Shown: positions 15,328 to 21,906, counted from the stretch's first letter. The stretch is DNA of 24,586 nucleotides from a virus (IMGVR_UViG_3300047364_000031:1-24586), one strand, 5' to 3'. Notes: a model not told the origin generated them from the sequence alone. Translations and numbers: made by a program.

Positions 15328-15506
15328 TATCTTTTAGTTGTGTTACTACGTGTTCTGTTGATTATACTAATGAACTTATCACCAGCAAAGTGTCCACCAA
15401 GGCAGACATCTATCTCGTCACCATCCTTCCAGTTAGTCTCACCGTTCATTTTGGTGTGAGTCATTGCTAGTTGGATTTTCTGAATGACTTCTTGTGTTAG
15501 TCTCAT
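15327..15506 (-). CDS. 59-aa small protein, unknown
   Basis: Reads MRLTQEVIQKIQLAMTHTKM then WKDGDEIDVCLGGHFAGDKF and ISIINRTRSNTTKR. An amphipathic N-terminal helix precedes a glycine-rich turn. The ORF also opens at 15536, but GAGGA lies 5 nt before the ATG at 15506, which forms TAATG with the stop of the upstream gene, so 15506 is chosen. No family recognised. Confidence 0.65.
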   Translation of the reverse strand: MRLTQEVIQKIQLAMTHTKMNGETNWKDGDEIDVCLGGHFAGDKFISIINRTRSNTTKR

Positions 15507-15868
15507 TATTTCCTCATAGGTACTTGGATTGTCCATGCTGGTGATACTAAATCAACCATCTTAAAGTCTTTCTTATTCTTTTCAATCTGATTTAGATATG
15601 CTTCACGACCAGGTTCAGGTTGAATCTCACCATAATGAGTTTCCTTTAAACCCAAGTAATCCAGTACAGCATCATCAACCATAGTATAAAGAGCATCCCA
15701 AGTTAAGGTATCCCTCAATCCAGTTGCGATACGATCAAGATCATTCCCATCAAGGTATTCACCCTTGCATATCTCTCTAGAGTAATCTCCATATTGACTT
15801 TGGAGTTTTGCTCTTGCCTCTACCAACTTGTTAAGGTTGATAGAGATCTTGATATCATCATCAATCAT
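15506..15868 (-). CDS. Hypothetical 120-aa protein
   Basis: Not recognised. Acidic start (MIDDDIKISINLNKLVEARA), a helical middle (LDRIATGLRDTLTWDALYTM) and a C-terminal MVDLVSPAWTIQVPMRK. The ATG overlaps the stop of the PsbN-like gene as ATGA and the stop overlaps the next gene as TAATG. It sits between a membrane protein of photosystem flavour and the gp47/gp46 genes. No membrane segment or enzyme motif is seen. Confidence 0.7.
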   Translation of the reverse strand: MIDDDIKISINLNKLVEARAKLQSQYGDYSREICKGEYLDGNDLDRIATGLRDTLTWDALYTMVDDAVLDYLGLKETHYGEIQPEPGREAYLNQIEKNKKDFKMVDLVSPAWTIQVPMRK

Positions 15869-16152
15869 TTATCTAATTTGCCAGAAATTTCATATGCTTC
15901 TTTATCTCCACCATGACCGTGGGCAATTCCTAACTCATGCATCTTAGCATGTTCGTCAATAGGATCTCTTAAGTCTTTCTTACCTGCTCCTAGTGTAAGA
16001 TAAAGTCCATAGATGACTAGACCTACAACAACTAGACCAAAGAATAAAATAAATCCTTGATCAGGAGTCAGGTTTAAATGGTGAACTATAGCATCTTGCT
16101 TTTCCCATGTACCTGGTAATGTATACACTGATGGTTTTGATAGAAAGATCAT
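15865..16152 (-). CDS. PsbN-like membrane protein
   Basis: A 95-aa protein with one transmembrane span (FILFFGLVVVGLVIYGLYL, residues 34-52) followed by TLGAGKKDLRDPIDEHAK (53-70). This reproduces the PsbN signature of cyanobacteria: a span ending in IY.., a short Gly loop, then K-L-DP..EH. PsbN is about 43 aa and is needed for photosystem II assembly and repair rather than being a stable subunit. Here an extra 30-residue N-terminus and a His/Gly-rich tail (HGHGGDKEAYE) are added. It starts 1 nt after the preceding stop and overlaps the next gene as ATGA. A role in supporting host PSII during infection is inference. Confidence 0.68.
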   Translation of the reverse strand: MIFLSKPSVYTLPGTWEKQDAIVHHLNLTPDQGFILFFGLVVVGLVIYGLYLTLGAGKKDLRDPIDEHAKMHELGIAHGHGGDKEAYEISGKLDK

Positions 16153-16153
16153 T

Positions 16154-16426
16154 TTAATCTAGTGAATCTAAATCGTTATGCTTTACTGGTCTATGATGTT
16201 TCATACCATCATGATTTCCATCATTAGGTAACTGACCAGTCATAAGATATTCAATAGTCTCTTTGCAACCACGAAGATAATGAAGTTGTTCCGCTGTCTT
16301 ATCTGTTTGTTCTTGTCCTTTAATCTGTGCAATTCTCTTAGTGAATCTTGTTAAGAGTTGTTCAAGATTCTCTGTTGGTTTAGCGTTATCGCTTTTTTCA
16401 GTTGAAAACTGTGTTTTAATTTTCAT
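16154..16426 (-). CDS. Hypothetical 90-aa helical protein
   Basis: Not recognised. After a polar N-terminus, residues 20-60 (LEQLLTRFTKRIAQIKGQEQ and LHYLRGCKETIEYLMTGQLP) look helical and could pair as a hairpin; the tail is His/Asp-rich (HHRPVKHNDLDSLD). Start is 2 nt beyond the stop of the gene upstream; the PsbN-like gene follows after 1 nt. Part of the gp55 transcription unit. Confidence 0.65.
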   Translation of the reverse strand: MKIKTQFSTEKSDNAKPTENLEQLLTRFTKRIAQIKGQEQTDKTAEQLHYLRGCKETIEYLMTGQLPNDGNHDGMKHHRPVKHNDLDSLD

Positions 16427-16428
16427 GG

Positions 16429-16650
16429 TTATTGTAAGTTCGGATTAGTAATTCTAGCATTTGACCAGTTGGTTGCGACACCTTCCAAGTGGAATCCTGA
16501 GAGATGAATGACAGCTTTCCGTGAATCTGTTGTGAGGATCTCCTGACCTTTCTCACAGTAGCTAGTCCACGTTCTAAAGCATTTCTTCTCGATACGAAAT
16601 CTTCCATAGGAGGTTTCATACCATACATAGGATTCATAATCGCCACTCAT
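16429..16650 (-). CDS. Hypothetical 73-aa protein downstream of gp55
   Basis: Reads MSGDYESYVWYETSYGRFRI, then CFRTWTSYCEKGQEILTTDS and LSGFHLEGVATNWSNARITN. Its ATG overlaps the gp55 stop as ATGA and its TAA falls 2 nt before the next ATG, so it fits the local coupling exactly. A second frame (16646-16416) covers the same DNA with a Met-rich 76-aa product but fits the junctions less well. No family recognised. Confidence 0.6.
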   Translation of the reverse strand: MSGDYESYVWYETSYGRFRIEKKCFRTWTSYCEKGQEILTTDSRKAVIHLSGFHLEGVATNWSNARITNPNLQ

Positions 16651-17141
16651 CTGTTCATTCTAGTTTCTATGTTTTCTTTGATGCTACCCATATCAGAATA
16701 AGAAGCATTCATTCCTTGCATATCCCCAGTGTAAGAATCGGTGTGCATTACCTCATCATATCCAGATCTTTCTAAAATCTTTCCTTTGATCTCTAGTTGC
16801 TTTTTCTCCTTCTGAATCCTACGCAAGAACGCATAGTATATAATCTGAGTGAAGTAAGCAAAAGGGTTCTTAGATTTTTCTGGGTCGAAATTGTCAATGT
16901 ACTGCAAGCAGTTTTCAATACCATCACAGATCATGTCCTCGCGGAACATGTAGTTGACAAAATTTGGTTTGTATGATAAATGTGTAGCAATCTTGAGAAA
17001 GCATTCCCCTAAGTAATTCGTGACACGAGGTCTTGGTTGATCCAATTCCTTTGCATCATGCACTTTGTTACGATACTCAACTATGGCAGCAAGAAATTCT
17101 TTATTGTTGACGTAGTATTCGGTTTGTTTTCTTTTTGCCAT
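16647..17141 (-). CDS. gp55: Late-transcription sigma factor gp55
   Basis: A 164-aa diverged sigma factor (T4: 185) that directs host RNA polymerase to late promoters. Recognised by YYVNNKEFLAAIVEYRNKV, NYLGECFLKIATHLSYKPNF (split here) and the region 2-like core FREDMICDGIENCLQYIDNF plus FAYFTQIIYYAFLRRIQKEK. The ORF opens at 17192, but the first 17 residues overlap the promoter; MAKRKQTEYYVNN at 17141 is the family-like start. Its own sigma70-type promoter lies just upstream. In T4 the clamp gp45 serves as co-activator; an exact TATAAATA box precedes gp22 in this window. Confidence 0.94.
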   Translation of the reverse strand: MAKRKQTEYYVNNKEFLAAIVEYRNKVHDAKELDQPRPRVTNYLGECFLKIATHLSYKPNFVNYMFREDMICDGIENCLQYIDNFDPEKSKNPFAYFTQIIYYAFLRRIQKEKKQLEIKGKILERSGYDEVMHTDSYTGDMQGMNASYSDMGSIKENIETRMNR

Positions 17142-17182
17142 TACGGTGTATGCCACTAGGTTGCTGATATAATCATGTACCA

Positions 17183-17211
17183 AGTATACCACTTAGTCAG
17201 GGTTTTGTAAA
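17183..17211 (-). promoter_or_regulatory. Sigma70-type promoter for the gp55 unit
   Basis: Minus strand TTTACA (17211-17206), exactly 17 nt, then TATACT (17188-17183): five of six consensus bases in each box with ideal spacing. Start would be near 17176, about 35 nt before the gp55 ATG. The -35 spans the junction of a 12-bp tandem repeat. Confidence 0.75.
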
Positions 17212-17222
17212 GGGTTTTGTAA
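17199..17222. repeat. 12-bp perfect tandem duplication at the gp55 promoter
   Basis: Two head-to-tail copies of AGGGTTTTGTAA (plus strand). Each copy offers TTTACA on the minus strand; the promoter-proximal one is at correct distance from the -10. Confidence 0.9.
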
Positions 17223-17228
17223 AAGGGG

Positions 17229-17268
17229 TTGACAAATCCTCAAAACCTGAGTAGGATAACTCTGTCAA
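17229..17268 (-). terminator. Imperfect hairpin, possible terminator after the UvsW/Sm-like unit
   Basis: Outer arms TTGACA/TGTCAA and inner arms ATCCTCA/TGAG-TA-GGAT fold into a bulged hairpin 21 nt past the Sm-like stop. On the minus strand it is followed by CCCCTTTT. The weak T run and the bulges make termination uncertain. Confidence 0.4.
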
Positions 17269-17289
17269 GGGTTCAGGAGGGTTGTAGCT

Positions 17290-17688
17290 TTAACTTCTCT
17301 TAAAGATACCCTCTAGAGATTTTTTCATTTCTTTTACAGAACCTACGTACCCCGAAGCACGGGGCAGTTTTTTTCCTCTACCTGCTAGAGATTTACCACT
17401 ATCTATTCTATTAAGGGTCTTTTGATAGAAGTCAACTATCTCTCCTTCAATCTCAGTAATGGTAATAACTTTGTCTTTAGGTATAATAAATTCATCTTCC
17501 ATTGTAGCATTCATCCATTCTTTCAAATGAAATCCTGATACTTCTAATGCACCCTGTCTTTTTCTAGCATTCTCTACAGAGAGAGGTCGATCCAACAATA
17601 TCCTATCCTCTTCAGTAAGATAAGATATTTTAGAGATGATCTCTTCACCCGATACTAATTTTAAATTTGCATAGAATTCTTCTTCCAT
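17290..17688 (-). CDS. Sm-like protein downstream of UvsW
   Basis: A 132-aa protein with the same opening plan as the trio before gp43: LKLVSGEEIISKISYL (residues 9-24), ILLDRPLSVE (30-39), LEVSGFHLKEW, then EFIIPKDKVITITEIEGEIV and a helical FYQKTLN. The last 40 residues are basic and probably disordered (SLAGRGKKLPRASGYVG), unlike the acidic or polar tails of the others. It starts 1 nt after the uvsW stop codon. RNA or DNA binding is plausible given fold and charge but is inference. Confidence 0.68.
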   Translation of the reverse strand: MEEEFYANLKLVSGEEIISKISYLTEEDRILLDRPLSVENARKRQGALEVSGFHLKEWMNATMEDEFIIPKDKVITITEIEGEIVDFYQKTLNRIDSGKSLAGRGKKLPRASGYVGSVKEMKKSLEGIFKRS

Positions 17689-17689
17689 A

Positions 17690-19162
17690 TTAGTTTGCCC
17701 TAAGGTTTACTCTAATAACCTCATACTTAAAATTCTCTTCATTATAAATGGTTACTCTTTCATTCAAATGTCTGAGTGTATAGTTCTGACCACCAATGTC
17801 ATCAGCTATATCATATAAGGTTGCGATGTCTTTGCCTTCTCCTTTTCTTAGAACCCTTCCAATCGATTGAAGGTTCCTGATTCTTGATTTAGATGGAGAT
17901 GCAAATACGATGTTGTGAAGACGTTTAATGTTAATTCCAGTTGAGAAGGTGCCGTAACTGGCAACGATGATAGCATTAGATTCTGTCTCTGTAATTTTGC
18001 GAACTTCTTCACGGTCTTCTACATCAGTTGAACCATGAACAAAAAATAGTTTTCGTTCAGGGTCTATGATGCTATTTATTAGTTCATAAAGTGGCTCTCC
18101 GTGCTTCTCTACATAGTTAAATAGAACTAGGGTATTGCCTTTAATATCTTGAACAAGATTTTTGATAAGGTTATTTCTTCCTTTATGTGATACAAGATAC
18201 TCCATCTCATCATGATATGTGTCAAAATGCTGAGGAGCATGTTTACAAAGTAGAACTTTTATCCTAAACTTAGATAAGTAACCTTCTTTAATCAATGAAT
18301 CAGTTTTTGTCACTTGCTCACAATCACCAAATAATCCTTCTAATACCCATTTATGAGTTTTGCTACCGTCTAGGGTACCAGTAAAACCAAATCTATACTT
18401 AGCATTATGCAACTTAGTCATGATGCCAGTAAGTGATTTACTCTTGAATAGATGTGCTTCATCACCAATGACACAATCTATGTCATCAAAGTATCTCTTG
18501 GGGAATTTGTAAATCGATTGCCAAGTTGATATAATAATATTTTTATCAGTAATCTTATCCTTACCACCGTAGATCTTATGAATAAAAGAATCAGCATCCC
18601 ACCCGTAGTCAGCGAAATCGCTAACCATTTGCTCAACAAGGGAAGTAGTTGGGACGACTATAAGTATCTTCTTTGCGGTGGCAGCATAGTATCTGACTAT
18701 GGAGTAGATCATAAGAGATTTCCCAGACCCCGTAGGAGAAAGAAGTAACTTACGGTTATTCTTTATCGCTTCATAAACTGCATTATATTGATATGTACGT
18801 GGAGTGATACCATCTTTAGTAATCTTATCCATGAAGTGTTTAACACCTGCAGGAGAGACAAACCTATTATCATCTGTAATATCCCCATACCAATCATTCT
18901 TTTCGTACTCAATATTATATTGCCTTTCGTTGGCCCACAATTCTAAGTGTTTCATTAGACCATGATAAAGTTCGCCTGTACCTGGTGAGTACAGACGAAT
19001 AGTTCCATCCCAATATTTGTATCTAGGATTCTTCTTTAAGTATTTTGCTTCAGGGACTTCAAACGAAAAGTAATCTGACAGTTCATGATGTACATGTTCT
19101 TGAGCAGATTGTATAGTAATGTAGACTTCGTTTTTCTTTTTAATATTAATGGTGGTTGTCAT
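17690..19162 (-). CDS. uvsW: UvsW DNA/RNA helicase
   Basis: A 490-aa superfamily 2 helicase (T4: 503) that unwinds branched DNA and R-loops and helps end origin-dependent replication. N-terminal domain includes EVPEAKYLKKNPRYKYWDG (about 35-53). Helicase motifs: RTYQYNAV (122-129), Walker A SPTGSGKS (142-149), DEAH (234-237), TGT (261-263), late TGINIKRLHNIVFASP and motif VI QSIGRVLRKG. The ORF opens at 19186, but the ATG at 19162 overlaps the UvsY stop as ATGA and begins the family-like MTTTINIKKK. Confidence 0.96.
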   Translation of the reverse strand: MTTTINIKKKNEVYITIQSAQEHVHHELSDYFSFEVPEAKYLKKNPRYKYWDGTIRLYSPGTGELYHGLMKHLELWANERQYNIEYEKNDWYGDITDDNRFVSPAGVKHFMDKITKDGITPRTYQYNAVYEAIKNNRKLLLSPTGSGKSLMIYSIVRYYAATAKKILIVVPTTSLVEQMVSDFADYGWDADSFIHKIYGGKDKITDKNIIISTWQSIYKFPKRYFDDIDCVIGDEAHLFKSKSLTGIMTKLHNAKYRFGFTGTLDGSKTHKWVLEGLFGDCEQVTKTDSLIKEGYLSKFRIKVLLCKHAPQHFDTYHDEMEYLVSHKGRNNLIKNLVQDIKGNTLVLFNYVEKHGEPLYELINSIIDPERKLFFVHGSTDVEDREEVRKITETESNAIIVASYGTFSTGINIKRLHNIVFASPSKSRIRNLQSIGRVLRKGEGKDIATLYDIADDIGGQNYTLRHLNERVTIYNEENFKYEVIRVNLRAN

Positions 19163-19632
19163 TGTCCATTTACGAATTTCTCCCACTCAATAGCACTCTT
19201 GATCTGAAACCCTCTGTTGGAAATTTGTCTCATGACTTGATCCAACCAATAAAGCATTTGATCTAGGTATTTAATTTTTGCTTCTAGGTTGATAACATCA
19301 TCATCAGACTCTACATAAACTTTTAATTTATCTTGAGTCTTAATTGAGGTTCCGAATGGTTTAGCGGCGTATGTCTTAGCGTCTGCCTCGCCAGAGTAAT
19401 ACTCACGCTTCTCTCTAACCACTTTACGGATCTGAAACTCCAGAGAGGTTTTAATCTGTTGAATGTCAGTGTAATGGTTTAAGTATTTATTGTGCTGGAA
19501 AGGGATGTCTAAAGCGAGTTGTCCCAGATCTGCACTGTATTGTTTGTTTTTAAATTGAAAGTCAACTGCAGAATCATCCGCCCATTGCTCTCTTAAATTT
19601 TCAAATTTATTATAAAGGGTATCAAAATTCAT
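19159..19632 (-). CDS. uvsY: UvsY recombination mediator
   Basis: A 157-aa protein (T4: 137) that loads the UvsX recombinase onto gp32-coated single strands. Recognised by QWADDSAVDFQFKNKQYSAD, DIPFQHNKYLNHYTDIQQIK, the KREYYSGEADAKTYAAKPFG segment and a helical C-terminus with DQMLYWLDQVMRQISNRGFQ. The last motif is typical of UvsY. Start overlaps the gp3 stop as ATGA, the stop overlaps uvsW as ATGA. UvsX itself is not in this window. Confidence 0.95.
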   Translation of the reverse strand: MNFDTLYNKFENLREQWADDSAVDFQFKNKQYSADLGQLALDIPFQHNKYLNHYTDIQQIKTSLEFQIRKVVREKREYYSGEADAKTYAAKPFGTSIKTQDKLKVYVESDDDVINLEAKIKYLDQMLYWLDQVMRQISNRGFQIKSAIEWEKFVNGQ

Positions 19633-20150
19633 AATGATTTCATATTTTTATCACGAATGTAAAATTCTTGGTGCTTAAAGGCAACCTCTGCAGTAATGTA
19701 TTCTGTATCTGTCATTGTAGCATCAAATTGCAAATTAGATAACCCAACAGGAAATAGGTTTTTAAAATCAACAACGAATGCTGGATTGTATTGTGATGTA
19801 ACTATAAGAAGTTGACCTTGTGTATAGATGTCAGATTCTAATACTTCTCTCTGCATCTGGTCTGCATTACCAACGTCACGCATCCAAGAGTGAATGCTGT
19901 AGTAATTTTTTAAATCTTCATCAACAATAAAACGTACAGAAAAATCACCAAACGTTACTCCACCACCAGGATAGATAGGCAAGTTCCTAAATGGACTTGC
20001 TACTTCCGTAGTAGGCATTGTAATGTCAGGTACATTTGCTGTTTGACAAAAGAAGTCCACTCCCTCAAACTTTTCCAGTTTAAGAAGGAAACCAATTGGA
20101 TTTAAGAAATTTCTATTAGAAGGTTGTTCCTTATACCACTTAGCGGACAT
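19629..20150 (-). CDS. gp3: Tail completion and sheath stabiliser gp3
   Basis: A 173-aa tail protein (T4 gp3: 176). It caps the tail tube and stabilises the sheath. The segment FFCQTANVPDITMPTTEV (residues 33-50), then YPGGGVTFGDFSVRFIVDED (60-79) and a WMRDVG helix match the gp3/tail-tube fold; T4 gp3 has a near-identical VRFIVDE stretch. The tail tube gp19 shares the fold but is normally encoded upstream of gp20, so gp3 is preferred. This gp23-gp3-uvsY-uvsW order is common in cyanophages. Confidence 0.85.
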   Translation of the reverse strand: MSAKWYKEQPSNRNFLNPIGFLLKLEKFEGVDFFCQTANVPDITMPTTEVASPFRNLPIYPGGGVTFGDFSVRFIVDEDLKNYYSIHSWMRDVGNADQMQREVLESDIYTQGQLLIVTSQYNPAFVVDFKNLFPVGLSNLQFDATMTDTEYITAEVAFKHQEFYIRDKNMKSL

Positions 20151-20153
20151 GTC

Positions 20154-20180
20154 AATTTATAAGCTACTTACTATTTATTA
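20154..20180 (-). promoter_or_regulatory. Late-promoter-like boxes upstream of gp3
   Basis: Two boxes on the minus strand: AATAAATA (20179-20172) and TATAAATT (20161-20154). The first matches the relaxed late consensus NATAAATA that I recall for cyanophages and is 22 nt before the gp3 ATG; the second is too close to the ATG for a normal leader. AT-rich sequence makes chance matches likely. Confidence 0.4.
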
Positions 20181-20334
20181 ACCCACAATACGACGAAACC
20201 CCACGCTTGGTGGGGTTCAATAAACGCTTTATTAAATGTCTGCGTCTTTCTCTTGCAGCACGTAGTGCTTGAGGTTTAAGTTTTCGTTTGGCATCCTTCT
20301 TAGAGTGATGCTGCCAGTTTGGTGTGTTCATCAT
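20164..20334 (-). CDS. 56-aa very basic small protein
   Basis: Starts MMNTPNWQHHSKKDAKRKLK, then PQALRAARERRRHLIKRLLN and ends GLINSK; residues 12-44 are mostly Lys/Arg in one predicted helix, suggesting nucleic-acid binding. GGAGGAGG sits just ahead of two adjacent ATGs, and the start overlaps the stop of the 54-aa gene. A hairpin (20197-20217) lies in its 3' end. Not recognised. Confidence 0.65.
   Translation of the reverse strand: MMNTPNWQHHSKKDAKRKLKPQALRAARERRRHLIKRLLNPTKRGVSSYCGLINSK
20197..20217 (-). terminator. Strong hairpin, possible terminator before gp3
   Basis: Perfect 8-bp stem AACCCCAC/GTGGGGTT with a 5-nt loop, inside the 3' end of the basic 56-aa gene. On the minus strand it runs into TCGTCGTATT, so the T run is poor. 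It may reduce read-through into gp3 or end the small-gene transcript. Confidence 0.4.
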
Positions 20335-20495
20335 CCTCCTCCAAAATCGTATTGGTTATTAGTTATAAAATCAAGGTAAGCATACCAGTCCTTTTGCTCG
20401 CATCCATTATTTAGAGCATCATACATTAGATCAACAGTATTGTGATGAGGAAATATAGGATGTTTACAAGTATACTCTGGGACAATAAATGTCAT
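20331..20495 (-). CDS. 54-aa small protein, unknown
   Basis: Reads MTFIVPEYTCKHPIFPHHNT, VDLMYDALNNGCEQKDWYAY and LDFITNNQYDFGGG. The Gly-Gly-Gly end is the ribosome site of the next gene read in frame. AAGG lies 5 nt before the ATG, which overlaps the preceding stop as ATGA; its TGA overlaps the next ATG. Function unknown. Confidence 0.65.
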   Translation of the reverse strand: MTFIVPEYTCKHPIFPHHNTVDLMYDALNNGCEQKDWYAYLDFITNNQYDFGGG

Positions 20496-20782
20496 GATAC
20501 CTTACCACCTGTGCAATTCCATGGTGAATCAGGATCTATTGTTTCCATCCAATTAAACCCTGATCCTGGTGGATAGATATACTTACCATTCTCATCAAAG
20601 TTTGGTCCTGTTTTCTTTGATGGATACTTAGGATAGGGTCTTAACCCTGCTCTCATCTCTTGTCCCTTTCTTCTTCTCATCTGATTACCTGTCTCATGGT
20701 CTTCAGGCATAGTTGGCCATGATGTGCCAAGTATATCCTTAAGCATTTGTCTTGTGTAACCGTTAGGATGCTTGTCGCTCAT
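20492..20782 (-). CDS. Hypothetical 96-aa protein with DxNGxxIYPP motif
   Basis: Polar, Pro/Gly-rich: starts MSDKHPNGYTRQMLKDILGT, has a basic MRRRKGQEMRAGLRPYP stretch and then FDENGKYIYPPGSGFNWME. The DENGKYIYPP piece resembles DAEGNPIYPP in the gene just upstream. Its start lies 20 nt inside that gene and its stop forms ATGA with the next. No recognised family. Confidence 0.65.
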   Translation of the reverse strand: MSDKHPNGYTRQMLKDILGTSWPTMPEDHETGNQMRRRKGQEMRAGLRPYPKYPSKKTGPNFDENGKYIYPPGSGFNWMETIDPDSPWNCTGGKVS

Positions 20783-20960
20783 TTAACACCTCGTTGATAA
20801 GGTCTTTTAATTCTTGTCTTAATTTAGGTTCAATCAATGGTAATGGTTTAACATTAAATGGTGGATAGATTGGATTACCTTCCGCATCTTTAGGAAATAC
20901 ATTGTCCTTACTACCCTTAGTAGTAGGACCACTCATTCCTTGTGTATCTATTTTAGTCAT
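20763..20960 (-). CDS. Hypothetical 65-aa protein with IYPP motif
   Basis: Reads MTKIDTQGMSGPTTKGSKDN, FPKDAEGNPIYPPFNVKPLP and a helical end LRQELKDLINEVLNERQAS. A clear GGAG lies 6 nt before the ATG. The disordered Pro-rich part followed by one acidic helix looks like a short adaptor peptide; this is inference. Confidence 0.65.
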   Translation of the reverse strand: MTKIDTQGMSGPTTKGSKDNVFPKDAEGNPIYPPFNVKPLPLIEPKLRQELKDLINEVLNERQAS

Positions 20961-21234
20961 AATGATCTCCTAGTCCTTCTACGGGTTTAAGTTCCCAGTC
21001 TTTACCATAATATTTTTCTAGTATATTATGATGTGCTGCATCTTTGTTTATCACTATCTTCTTGGGTGGTGGAGGTGGGAACATCTCCATCTGTATCTCA
21101 GGTATAGAATAGGTGTCACCATCCTTTCTGTGGTGTTGCCAGTAAAACGTACCGTTTGGTTTTTTATATAAGTGGTCTGCTTCATGTGGACTCAGTAGTA
21201 CCATCCTAACTATCTTATCACCTTTCTCAATCAT
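20953..21234 (-). CDS. Hypothetical 93-aa protein
   Basis: Starts MIEKGDKIVRMVLLSPHEAD, then YKKPNGTFYWQHHRKDGDTY, a FPPPPPKK proline run and an ending YYGKDWELKPVEGLGDHYD. The start overlaps the preceding gene as ATGA and the stop overlaps the next ATG by 8 nt. Not recognised; the proline run separates a strand-rich half from a helical half. Confidence 0.65.
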   Translation of the reverse strand: MIEKGDKIVRMVLLSPHEADHLYKKPNGTFYWQHHRKDGDTYSIPEIQMEMFPPPPPKKIVINKDAAHHNILEKYYGKDWELKPVEGLGDHYD

Positions 21235-21491
21235 ATGATTTCTTTACCTCCATATTTAATGTAAAGTCTTTTCACCTGTTCTTTTTCAACACTACATAAA
21301 TTTATACTGTTGTGTAAACATATACGGATGCATTCTCTATCACTTACTGGTGCTCTTTGTCTCCATCCATCTTTATCAATGATAGTTTTAGCACCAGCAA
21401 ATCCAAACCCATCATCATCACTACCCGCTTCTACCTTAGATAAGTCAGCACGAGGTGTTGATGGATTATTATAACTATGTTTTATTCCCAT
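21231..21491 (-). CDS. Hypothetical 86-aa protein
   Basis: A Gly/Asp-rich N-terminal half (VEAGSDDDGFGFAGAKTI) precedes a Cys-containing helical half (DRECIRICLHNSINLCSVEK, then EQVKRLYIKYGGKEII). GAGGAGG lies 8 nt before the ATG, a strong ribosome site located in the 3' end of the upstream gene. Three closely placed Cys residues could bind metal. Not recognised. Confidence 0.65.
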   Translation of the reverse strand: MGIKHSYNNPSTPRADLSKVEAGSDDDGFGFAGAKTIIDKDGWRQRAPVSDRECIRICLHNSINLCSVEKEQVKRLYIKYGGKEII

Positions 21492-21679
21492 TTGTCATCC
21501 TCCTCATCATCCCAAACTTCATAAGGACCATGTTGCATCCTTTTAAGTTTTTCAGTTTCATTGCGAAACGAATTCGTTTCAGTTAACCACATAGCAAGCT
21601 TCATAATAATAAACACCACTAAGAGTGGTGTTAAGCATAGTAATAGTATAAGTGTATAATTTTCATTGACAGTATTCAT
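21482..21679 (-). CDS. Small single-span membrane protein
   Basis: A 65-aa protein with a short polar N-terminus, a hydrophobic span (YTLILLLCLTPLLVVFIIMK, residues 8-27) and an acidic cytoplasmic-type tail (GPYEVWDDEEDDKWE). It overlaps the genes on both sides by about 10-17 nt. Size and position in a late-side small-gene cluster would allow a holin-like or spanin-like role, but no family feature supports that. Confidence 0.6.
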   Translation of the reverse strand: MNTVNENYTLILLLCLTPLLVVFIIMKLAMWLTETNSFRNETEKLKRMQHGPYEVWDDEEDDKWE

Positions 21680-21827
21680 CTAATACATCAAGAGATTTAT
21701 TTAAATATTTATTAGCTCCCTCGCATTCCCATTCACCCATCTCACCTATTTCACACTTGTAATGTAATTCTCTTTTGAGTTGCATAAGTTTGCTAGTCAT
21801 AGCAACCTTATCTAGTCTACCGTTCAT
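21663..21827 (-). CDS. Hypothetical 54-aa helical protein after gp23
   Basis: Reads MNGRLDKVAMTSKLMQLKRE, then HYKCEIGEMGEWECEGANKY and LNKSLDVLDEYCQ: two helices joined by an acidic loop. The ORF opens at 21848, but that start lies just after the gp23 terminator with no leader; 21827 is preferred, though no Shine-Dalgarno is seen at either. Not recognised. Confidence 0.6.
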   Translation of the reverse strand: MNGRLDKVAMTSKLMQLKRELHYKCEIGEMGEWECEGANKYLNKSLDVLDEYCQ

Positions 21828-21860
21828 ATGCAGTACCATTAGGTACATTTATTTAAGCAT

Positions 21861-21884
21861 AAAAAAGGCACCCTGTGGGGTGCC
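21861..21884 (-). terminator. Rho-independent terminator after gp23
   Basis: Perfect 7-bp stem GGCACCC/GGGTGCC with a 4-nt loop, followed on the minus strand by six T. It lies 23 nt after the gp23 stop and isolates the capsid transcript from the small-gene cluster. Confidence 0.92.
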
Positions 21885-21906
21885 TGTGTGAATATCGTAA
21901 CTTGGG

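Noticed and set aside
16416-16646. 76-aa Met-rich ORF in a second frame after gp55
   Set aside because: Overlaps the 73-aa frame whose ATGA junction with gp55 and close join to the next gene fit better; not fully excluded.
21565-21580. Perfect 16-bp palindrome GAAACGAATTCGTTTC
   Set aside because: Lies inside a small coding region, occurs once, and has no partner element; probably chance, though a binding site is possible.
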